NCBI GenBank assembly: GCA_026415275.1
Contig: JAOAHK010000025.1
Span: forward strand, 6,641-14,065
Length of the DNA stretch: 7,425 nucleotides
Direction: 5' to 3'
Source of the DNA: Anaerolineales bacterium
Lineage (GTDB): Bacteria; Chloroflexota; Anaerolineae; Anaerolineales; UBA4823
This document shows, piece by piece, positions 1 to 6,675 of this stretch (its first letter is position 1; each line of letters opens with the position of its first letter). The position numbers were made by a program, and so were the translations under genes. The notes under the pieces were generated by a model. That model searched no databases. It saw nothing but the letters and a program-made list of their open reading frames with translations, and was not told the origin of the DNA.

Positions 1-2
1 TT

Positions 3-1712
3 CTCCTATGGAGCTTATCGTTCGGACTGATTGTGCGCGCCTTTTATCCCTACCACTTATTCCGCCTGGAGTGGATCCATAAGGCAGTCGAATGGGTACA
101 AAAGCAGGAATGGCAGGTGCGTATCACCCGTTGGTCGGTTTTGCTCTTTGTCACTGCGTTGGTGCTGCTTTTCTTCCGTTTCTATCGGTTGGCGGACGTT
201 CCGCCGGAGATGGTCAGCGATCACGCTGAAAAGCTACTCGATGTCGCCGATGTGCTGGATGGCAAGTGGCATATCTTCTACCCGCGCAACACCGGGCGCG
301 AGGCGTTTCAGATGTTTCTCACCGCTGCCATGGCAAAACTCTTTGGCACGGGTTTGAGCTTTATGAGCTTAAAGCTTGGCACAGCGATTGCCGGTCTGAT
401 CACCCTGGTCTATATCTACCTCTTAGGCAAGGAAATTGCCAATCGGCGTGTGGGATTAGTTGCTGTGACATTGGCAGGGGTTTCGTATTGGTTAAACGTG
501 ATTACACGGGTGGGATTGCGCTTTAGCCTCTATCCGCTATTTGTCGCACCTACGCTATATTACCTGATTCGTGCTCTCCGCCGCCCAAATACCATGGATT
601 TTATTCTCTGTGGCTTCTTCTTAGGGCTAGGATTGCACGGCTATTCACCCTTTCGCCTTGTCCCGCTGGTGGTGTTAGTTGCCGTTGTCTTAGCCCTCTT
701 GCATCGTAGCACGCCACAAAGCCGCCGCGCAATGATCATCGGGCTGATGATCATAGTCTTTGTATCTCTGATCGTTTTCTTACCGCTTCTGCGCTACGCC
801 CTGCAAAACCCCGAAATGTTCTTCTATCGGGGCTTGACGCGTCTGGGCGAACTAGAAAAGCCCCTCGACCGACCGGCAATCGAAATTTTCTTCAGCAATC
901 TGTGGAAAGCGCTGATCATGTTCTTCTGGAACAACGGTAATGTGTGGGTCGTCTCGATACCGGGACGGCCAGCACTGAGCGTTGTTTCGGCGGCTTTGTT
1001 CTTCATCGGCAGCTTTTTGGTGTTGGTGCGCTACTTGCGCCGCTGGGACTGGCTAGATCTTTTCCTGCTTGTCTCCATTCCGTTGCTGTTGTTGCCCTCG
1101 GTCCTGTCGCTTGCCTTTCCCGAAGAGAATCCGATCTTGAACCGCACCTCGGGGGCGATCATCCCTGTGTTTGTGTTAGCCGCCTTGGGCTTAGAAGCTC
1201 TGATTCGACCATTTGAAGTTGCCTTTCACAGCGGCTGGCGGCGGACTCTGGGATGGTTGCTGGCCTTCTCGCTGCTAGGATTGAGCATGGCGCAAGATTA
1301 CGATTTGATCTTCCGCCAATATTACACGCAATATGCCCAATCGGCTTGGAATACCAGCCAAATGGGGAAAGTCATCCGTGAATTTGCCACCACCATTGGC
1401 ACGCCAGACACCGCTTGGGTAGTCGCTTATCCCCATTGGGTGGACACGCGCTTGGTGGGGATGAACGCCGGCTTCCCGCTGAAAGATTATGCTATCTGGC
1501 CAGATCAGCTCATGGAGACCTTAGCTTTCCAAGGTCCGAAGTTGTTCATCGTCAAACCCGAAGATGCCGCCGGCTTGGAAGCCCTGCAACGGCTTTATCC
1601 GTGGGGCACTTGGCAGGAACAACGTTCGCCTTGGGAGGGGAAAAATTTCTACGTTTATTTTGTTCCACCAGGAAAATTAATTCTCCCCGAAGGGTCAAAC
1701 CCGACACCTTGA
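3..1712 (+). CDS. GT39/ArnT-like membrane glycosyltransferase, 5'-partial
   Basis: Probable polyprenyl-phosphate-sugar-dependent glycosyltransferase of the GT-C fold (GT39, PMT/ArnT-like), acting on the outer face of the cytoplasmic membrane; acceptor unknown. Residues are numbered from the GTG at 33. About 11-12 hydrophobic helices lie between residues 35 and 423, followed by a soluble tail (about 425-559). The first extracytoplasmic loop carries the acidic pair D63-H-A-E66, where GT39 enzymes place their catalytic Asp/Glu. It is followed by the G88-R89-E90 motif and an R159/R163 loop, both familiar in bacterial GT39 relatives. The frame stays open upstream of GTG33 to the window edge and reads hydrophobic residues. 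GTG33 also lacks a well-spaced Shine-Dalgarno, so the true start is probably outside the window. The stop is TGA at 1710-1712, 37 bases before the next gene on the same strand. The general class is fairly secure; the sugar and acceptor are not. It is a separate protein from the downstream GT39 module, not an obvious recent duplicate. Confidence 0.85.
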   Translation, partial: LLWSLSFGLIVRAFYPYHLFRLEWIHKAVEWVQKQEWQVRITRWSVLLFVTALVLLFFRFYRLADVPPEMVSDHAEKLLDVADVLDGKWHIFYPRNTGREAFQMFLTAAMAKLFGTGLSFMSLKLGTAIAGLITLVYIYLLGKEIANRRVGLVAVTLAGVSYWLNVITRVGLRFSLYPLFVAPTLYYLIRALRRPNTMDFILCGFFLGLGLHGYSPFRLVPLVVLVAVVLALLHRSTPQSRRAMIIGLMIIVFVSLIVFLPLLRYALQNPEMFFYRGLTRLGELEKPLDRPAIEIFFSNLWKALIMFFWNNGNVWVVSIPGRPALSVVSAALFFIGSFLVLVRYLRRWDWLDLFLLVSIPLLLLPSVLSLAFPEENPILNRTSGAIIPVFVLAALGLEALIRPFEVAFHSGWRRTLGWLLAFSLLGLSMAQDYDLIFRQYYTQYAQSAWNTSQMGKVIREFATTIGTPDTAWVVAYPHWVDTRLVGMNAGFPLKDYAIWPDQLMETLAFQGPKLFIVKPEDAAGLEALQRLYPWGTWQEQRSPWEGKNFYVYFVPPGKLILPEGSNPTP

Positions 1713-1749
1713 TCGCTAATTGCGCTGCTTGTAATGTTATCATAAGGCC
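1713..1749 (+). other. Short intergenic spacer with weak RBS
   Basis: This is the only non-coding gap in the window, 37 bases long. It is relatively AT-rich. AAGG at 1744-1747 sits only two bases before the ATG at 1750, so it is a poor Shine-Dalgarno. I see no stem-loop followed by T's, hence no intrinsic terminator. A TAATGT/TTATCAT stretch (about 1731-1743) could pass as a -10 box, but no good -35 partner is present and it lies too close to the start codon. The gap is most simply read as an intra-operon spacer, with transcription arriving from upstream. Confidence 0.5.
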
Positions 1750-4700
1750 ATGAGTGTATCCTCCGATCCCCGACGCCGTTTTCTCCCTGCATGGTTCTAC
1801 TGGCTAGGTCTGATCTTAATTTTAGGAGCAGCTACTTACTTTCGCTTTATCGGCATTGACTGGGGTGAAGAACAATATCTGCATCCTGACGAACGCTTTT
1901 TAGTTTGGGTAGGGTCAGATATTGCTCCGGTCAAAAGCCTGAGCGAATATTTCAACACGGCTATCTCCTCGCTGAACCCGCACAATCGCGGGCACGGTTT
2001 CTTTGTCTACGGCACCCTGCCGATGTTCCTTGCACGCTATTTGGTCGAGAGCATCTATGGGCATTCGGGGTTTCGCGAAATGCTCACCGTCGGCCGTCCG
2101 CTTTCGGCGATCTTTGACCTGCTGACTCTTATTTTGGTGGCTGCCACGGCTTTGCGTCTTTACGGAAGAGGGGTGAGCTTGCTGGCGGCTGCGTTTTATG
2201 GCTTGGCTGTATTGCCCATTCAGCTTTCGCATTTCTTCAAAGAGGATACCTTTCTCAATTTCTTTATCTTTCTGGGGGTGTATTTTGCGGTGCGGATTGT
2301 GGAGCAGCCCCTACCCCCAGCCCCTCTCCCGCAGGGCGAGGGGAGCAGCCCTCGCCCCCTAGTCCCTCTCCCAAAGGGAGAGAGGTGGCGATCGCCTCTC
2401 TTCTTGGCTAGCTTGGCGTTTGGGGTCAGTTTTGGCTGTGCCATGGCGTCCAAGCTGACCGCTTATCCCTTAGCTTTCTTGCTTCCGGTGGCGTTTGCGC
2501 TGCGCTATTGGAAAAATCATCGCGAAGGTTGGCAAGAGCAAACACCGATGGAATTTTGGAACCAAACCTTCCTGTGTTTGGTTGCTGCCGCCGTGGTGAG
2601 CATCCTCACTTTTCGTCTCTTTCAACCCTACGCGTTTGCCGGGCCGGGCTTTCTCGGCGTCAAGCCCAACCCAGCCTGGGTGGCAAATATCCGTGAACAG
2701 CGCAACCAAAGCGCCGGCGATGTCGATTTTCCACCCGCTCTGCAGTGGGCACGCCGCCCGCGCTGGTTTTCATGGCAAAATTTGACTGTTTGGGGGTTGG
2801 GTCTGCCCTTGGGTCTTCTGGCTTGGGCGGGTTTTCTGTGGATAGGTTGGCGGTTGATCAAGGGTGAACTTAGTCATCATGGCATTCTATGGGGTTGGAC
2901 GGCATTTTATTTCACTTGGCAATCGTTGCAACCCAACCCGACCATGCGCTATCAGTTGCCGTCTTATCCCGGCTTGACCATCATGGCGGCCTGGGCGATC
3001 TTTGCCCTGTGGCAATGGCGCCGGGACAAAGGAACAACAGAGCTTTCTCTTTGGAAAAGCAAGGCTTTGCGGCGCATTGCTGCGCTCACGGTTGGCGCAC
3101 TTGTCCTTGTTTTGACCTTCCTCTGGGCTTTTGCCTTCACCCGCATTTACACTCGCCCGGTAACGCGGGTTGAAGCCTCGCGCTGGATTTACCAAAATGT
3201 GCCTGCCCCCATTCATCTTAGTATTCGCCGAGAAGACGGCAGTATCTACCGACAGCCTTTATCTTTCCCTTACGACGGTCTGGTCACCGCTGAAGCACCC
3301 TACCGCACCTTGTTCAACGCTGCAGTCAGCGGCACCATCGAACAAATTACGCTTGCCCACGTGCGGGATATAACCGACTTGCGTCAAACGAAAACCCTGA
3401 CCCTCAGCCTTGCCAAAGCTGCTGTTCCCGAAGCGGTTTGGAGCGCTTCGGTGCAGGGCGACTTTCTCTCTTTCAATGATCGGCGCGGCGAGAGCGTCAC
3501 TTTTATCCTTAACGAACCTATCCTTGTCCTAGAAGATCAGCAATACCAGCTTACCCTTGCCCTTGAACCGAATAGCTCTGCAGCGCTTGCCATCTCCGGC
3601 GCAGCTCCTGCGAATGAAAGCTCTTGGGATGATGGCTTGCCCTTGCGCATGGATGGCTATGATGGCTACGGGGGGATTTACCAGCGCGACCTAGTTTTCG
3701 AGATGTACTGGGACGACAATGTCGAAAAGCTCGCCCGTTTCCTCTCCATCCTCGATCAAGCGGATTATATCTTCATCTCCTCTAATCGGCAGTGGGGCAC
3801 CGTACCGCGCGTCCCAGAGCGCTATCCGCTCTCTACGACCTATTATCGCTTGTTGATCGGTTGCCCCGATGAAAAGGATGTAATCTGGTGTTACAACGTT
3901 GCCCAACCGGGGATGTTCAAGGGCAAACTGGGGTTTGAGCTGGTGAAAGTCTTTGAGTCGTTTCCCAACTTGGGGCAGTGGCGAATCAACGACCAATTTG
4001 CTGAAGAAGCCTTCACGGTTTACGATCACCCCAAGGTTTTGATCTTCCGCAAGAGCGCCGAGTACGACTCCTTGAGCGTGCGCCGCTTGCTCACTGCGGT
4101 TGACCTCTCGAAGGTTATCCGCCTCACGCCGCGCCAAGCCTCGAAGTTTCCCGGTTTATTGCTCTTGCCCCCCGACCGCCTCAAAGAACAACAGTCTGGC
4201 GGAACGTGGGCGGAACTGTTCAACCGCAACGCTCTGCACAATCGCAATCAAGTAGTCGCGGTTCTGGTCTGGTATTTGACGATCAGCCTTTTGGGGTGGG
4301 TAGTTTATCCTCTCACCCGCCAGGTCTTTGCTGGTTTGGATGACCGCGGCTATCCCTTATCGCGCACGTTTGGCTTGCTTTTGCTCTCCTACCTGGTTTG
4401 GCTGCTGGGTTCGCTGCGTGTGCCTTTTCAAAGGTTGACCATCAGCGCCGTCTTTGGCGCTCTTCTCTTGGTCTCGCTTGCCTTTGCCTTGCTCGATTGG
4501 CAAGGATTGCGCCAAGAGTTTCGCCAGCGCAAAAAACAATTCCTGTGGGTGGAAGCCCTCTTCCTTGTCTTCTTCCTCGCCGATCTTTTCATCCGCCTAG
4601 GCAACCCGGACTTATGGCATCCGTGGAAAGGAGGCGAGAAGCCGATGGATTTTGCCTACTTCAACGCCATTCTGAAGAGCACCTCCTTTCCTCCTTACGA

Positions 4701-6675
4701 CCCGTGGTATGCCGGCGGCTACTTGAACTATTACTATTATGGCTTTGTCCTGATGGGGGTGCCGGTGAAGTGGCTAGGCATCGTTCCGGCGATCGCTTAT
4801 AACCTGATCCTACCCACCACCTTCAGCTTGATTGCTGTGGGAGCATTTTCACTGGGTTGGAATCTCGTGGCGCGCTGGCGCAAGATGGATGAAACAAGCG
4901 GCAATCCCAACTTCACGCTCACGTGGCTCAGCGGCCTCTCTGCGGCATTGGGCATGGCAGTTTTGGGCAACCTCGGCACTTTGCGCATGATCCTCAACGG
5001 CTACCAAAAGTTGGCCGCACCGGGCGGGAGCCTTGAAGGTGCCAACCTTTTGATCCGTACCGTCTGGACAGTACAAGGCTTTATCGAGGTCTTGAAGGGG
5101 ATGAATTTACCCTACAGCTTGGGCGATTGGTATTGGATTCCCAGCCGCGCCATCCCGGCGCCAAACGATGTCGAGCCGATCACCGAGTTTCCCTTCTTCA
5201 CTGTGCTCTACGCCGACCCGCACGCACATTTATTTGCTCTGCCTCTCGCCTTGCTTGCGTTGGCTTTTGCTTGTTCGTTTCTGCTCTTGCCCGAAGCCAA
5301 ATTCAAACCCCAGACAATTGCCCGCTTGGCGATCGGGGGCTTGTTGATCGGCGTTTTACGCCCCACCAACTATTCGGATTATTACCCCTACCTGGCGTTG
5401 GTCAGTGCAGTGGTGTTTTATCGTCTGATGCGTCCTGTGCTTTACGGCGAAACACTGGAGAACGAGCCGAGATGGGCGTGGCTGCGCACGGTGGCAAACA
5501 CTCTTTTTGCAGTTGGCTTGTTGGTGGTGACCTCGAGCCTCTGGTTCTATCCTTTCACTCGCTGGCTAGGGTGGGGGTATTCGGAGATCAACCTGTGGAA
5601 GGGTACTCACACGCCCAGCATCTCTTATCTTGTCCACTGGGGGGTGTTCCTTTTTGTCATCGTTTCCTGGCTGGTTTATGAAACCATCGATTGGATGGCT
5701 AAAACGCCCCTCTCTGCCCTTCAAAAGTTGAAACCTTATCTGCCCTGGATTGGCTACGCCTGCTTGGTGTTGCTTGCCGTGATCATCGGCTTGATGGCTT
5801 GGTTGAAGGTAGCCATTGCTTGGATGGTGCTCCCTTTGGCAGCCTGGGCGGGCGTTCTCATTCTGCGCCGCGAGCAGCCGGATGAAAAACGTTTTGTGCT
5901 ATTTCTGGTTGGTACTAGCTTGTTGGTCACTCTCATGGTGGAAATCGTCGTCGTTGCGGGCGACATTGGGCGCATGAACACCGTCTTTAAGTTCTATTTG
6001 CAGGTGTGGACGATGTTTGCTGTAGCGGCTGGCGCTGCACTGGGTTGGCTATTACCCAGCTTAGTCGCTTGGCGCAACCATTGGGGCAGCCTCTGGAAAA
6101 GTGCGTTTTTGTTCCTCGTCCTCTCGGCTGCGCTCTACCCGATCACGGCTACAACGGCAAAGATTAAGGATCGCATGAGCGACGCTGCCCCTTATACCTT
6201 AGATGGCATGGCTTTCATGGCATACTCCAAATACACCGATAGCTGGGGAGAAATGGACCTTAGTCAAGATTACCGCGCCATCTTGTGGATGCAAGACAAT
6301 ATCAAGGGATCACCGGTGATTGTGGAGGCGAACTTGCGCGATCTGTATCGATGGGGCTCACGGTTTAGCATCTACACTGGCTTGCCCGGAGTGGTGGGCT
6401 GGGAGTGGCATCAGCAGCAACAGCGCACCATCTTGCCCGCAAACTGGGTAACTGAGCGCATTGAGGAAATCGAAGAGTTCTACCGCACGCTCGACCTGCA
6501 AGCTGCGATGAACTTTTTACAGAAGTACAACGTGCGCTACATTATCCTCGGACAACAAGAGCGAGGCAAATATCCCGGACCCGGTCTTGAGAAGTTCGAG
6601 GCTGCGGATGGCTTGCTCTGGCGCGAAGTCTATCGCGAGGGGCAAACCGTGATCTATGAGGTAAATCAACCATGA
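1750..6675 (+). CDS. GT39-like glycosyltransferase fused to DUF2298 (YYY) membrane module
   Basis: A 1641-residue two-module membrane protein. The N-terminal module (about 15-468) is GT39-like: a basic N-terminus, a first helix, then H45-P-D47-E48-R in the first outer loop (candidate catalytic acids) and S160-H161-F-F-K-E165-D166. An extracytoplasmic domain follows (about 478-768). It starts with a beta-rich section (486-645), continues with S678-N-R-Q-W-G and R687-V-P-E-R, and has a possible disulfide pair, C705/C714. A linker (769-837) leads to the DUF2298/Chlor_Arch_YYY module (about 838-1641). That module shows E963-K-P-M, P981-P-Y-D-P-W986, Y994-YYY-G998, D1156-P-H-A-H1160, N1207-Y-S-D1210, D1405 with R1408-M-N-T-V-F-K-F-Y1416, T1483-L-D-G, E1526-A, and a tail motif T1543-G-L-P through G1550-W-E-W-H1554 to R1559. 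GT39 members use lipid-linked sugars; the DUF2298 reaction is unknown. An in-frame palindromic repeat encodes residues 185-212. ATG1750 is chosen because it precedes the first helix directly and no earlier start fits the gap. Confidence 0.9.
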   Translation: MSVSSDPRRRFLPAWFYWLGLILILGAATYFRFIGIDWGEEQYLHPDERFLVWVGSDIAPVKSLSEYFNTAISSLNPHNRGHGFFVYGTLPMFLARYLVESIYGHSGFREMLTVGRPLSAIFDLLTLILVAATALRLYGRGVSLLAAAFYGLAVLPIQLSHFFKEDTFLNFFIFLGVYFAVRIVEQPLPPAPLPQGEGSSPRPLVPLPKGERWRSPLFLASLAFGVSFGCAMASKLTAYPLAFLLPVAFALRYWKNHREGWQEQTPMEFWNQTFLCLVAAAVVSILTFRLFQPYAFAGPGFLGVKPNPAWVANIREQRNQSAGDVDFPPALQWARRPRWFSWQNLTVWGLGLPLGLLAWAGFLWIGWRLIKGELSHHGILWGWTAFYFTWQSLQPNPTMRYQLPSYPGLTIMAAWAIFALWQWRRDKGTTELSLWKSKALRRIAALTVGALVLVLTFLWAFAFTRIYTRPVTRVEASRWIYQNVPAPIHLSIRREDGSIYRQPLSFPYDGLVTAEAPYRTLFNAAVSGTIEQITLAHVRDITDLRQTKTLTLSLAKAAVPEAVWSASVQGDFLSFNDRRGESVTFILNEPILVLEDQQYQLTLALEPNSSAALAISGAAPANESSWDDGLPLRMDGYDGYGGIYQRDLVFEMYWDDNVEKLARFLSILDQADYIFISSNRQWGTVPRVPERYPLSTTYYRLLIGCPDEKDVIWCYNVAQPGMFKGKLGFELVKVFESFPNLGQWRINDQFAEEAFTVYDHPKVLIFRKSAEYDSLSVRRLLTAVDLSKVIRLTPRQASKFPGLLLLPPDRLKEQQSGGTWAELFNRNALHNRNQVVAVLVWYLTISLLGWVVYPLTRQVFAGLDDRGYPLSRTFGLLLLSYLVWLLGSLRVPFQRLTISAVFGALLLVSLAFALLDWQGLRQEFRQRKKQFLWVEALFLVFFLADLFIRLGNPDLWHPWKGGEKPMDFAYFNAILKSTSFPPYDPWYAGGYLNYYYYGFVLMGVPVKWLGIVPAIAYNLILPTTFSLIAVGAFSLGWNLVARWRKMDETSGNPNFTLTWLSGLSAALGMAVLGNLGTLRMILNGYQKLAAPGGSLEGANLLIRTVWTVQGFIEVLKGMNLPYSLGDWYWIPSRAIPAPNDVEPITEFPFFTVLYADPHAHLFALPLALLALAFACSFLLLPEAKFKPQTIARLAIGGLLIGVLRPTNYSDYYPYLALVSAVVFYRLMRPVLYGETLENEPRWAWLRTVANTLFAVGLLVVTSSLWFYPFTRWLGWGYSEINLWKGTHTPSISYLVHWGVFLFVIVSWLVYETIDWMAKTPLSALQKLKPYLPWIGYACLVLLAVIIGLMAWLKVAIAWMVLPLAAWAGVLILRREQPDEKRFVLFLVGTSLLVTLMVEIVVVAGDIGRMNTVFKFYLQVWTMFAVAAGAALGWLLPSLVAWRNHWGSLWKSAFLFLVLSAALYPITATTAKIKDRMSDAAPYTLDGMAFMAYSKYTDSWGEMDLSQDYRAILWMQDNIKGSPVIVEANLRDLYRWGSRFSIYTGLPGVVGWEWHQQQQRTILPANWVTERIEEIEEFYRTLDLQAAMNFLQKYNVRYIILGQQERGKYPGPGLEKFEAADGLLWREVYREGQTVIYEVNQP
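2301..2385 (+). repeat. Two tandem GC-rich palindromic repeat units inside CDS
   Basis: Two diverged copies of a 41-44 base unit lie head to tail. Each begins GGAGCAGCCC (2301-2310 and 2342-2351), continues with a C-rich run, and ends in a hairpin. Hairpin 1 pairs CCCCTCTCCC (2321-2330) with GGGCGAGGGG (2334-2343) around a GCA loop, with one mismatch. Hairpin 2 pairs CTCTCCC (2366-2372) with GGGAGAG (2376-2382) around AAA, perfectly. Base composition differs sharply from the flanking gene. Read in frame, the copies give residues 185-212 of the large protein, with parallel cores P-L-P-Q-G-E-G and P-L-P-K-G-E-R. This lies in a loop between two membrane helices. From memory, similar C-rich/G-rich palindromes are dispersed repeats in many bacterial genomes; their copy number in this host is not visible here. 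Confidence 0.8.
6658..6662 (+). promoter_or_regulatory. Shine-Dalgarno for the downstream DUF2298 gene
   Basis: GAGGT lies within the last codons of the large upstream gene, nine bases before the ATG at 6672. It is the best-spaced ribosome binding site in the window and supports that ATG as the true start, although it overlaps the previous stop codon. The ATGA overlap (6672-6675) suggests translational coupling, with this site letting the terminating ribosome, or a fresh one, begin the next protein. Confidence 0.65.

Noticed and set aside
8..82. Short open frame from ATG8 to TAA82
   Set aside because: It is only 24 codons long, overlaps the open frame of the first gene and has no recognisable motif.
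732..754. Exact 9-bp inverted repeat ATGATCATC / GATGATCAT with a 5-base spacer
   Set aside because: It encodes M-I-I-G-L-M-I-I in a membrane helix. Reuse of ATG ATC ATC-like codons explains it, and it is not near a gene boundary.
1632..1695. Possible stem between GGGAGGGG and TCTCCCC near the end of the first gene, as a terminator
   Set aside because: The arms are about 40 bases apart, pair imperfectly and are not followed by a T run. The position is still within the coding frame.
3646..3672. Short DNA repeat giving D-G-Y-D-G-Y-G-G
   Set aside because: Only two units of a tripeptide. I recall similar wording in relatives, so it is likely family sequence and not a repeat expansion.
3691..4137. 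148-codon open frame on the minus strand
   Set aside because: It lies wholly inside the large + strand gene, opposite a segment with strong family motifs. It has no recognisable domain, so it is a shadow of the coding frame.
2388..4796. Two GCGATCGC (HIP1-like) octamers at 2388-2395 and 4789-4796
   Set aside because: Two copies in 7.4 kb is above a flat random expectation but far from cyanobacterial HIP1 density. Both are inside coding sequence, so I do not infer a cyanobacterial host or a regulatory role.
5127..5681. 184-codon open frame on the + strand in another phase
   Set aside because: It overlaps the DUF2298 module, whose own frame carries DPHAH and other conserved motifs. The alternative protein is low in structure and rich in Arg, Ser and Cys, typical of an out-of-frame reading.
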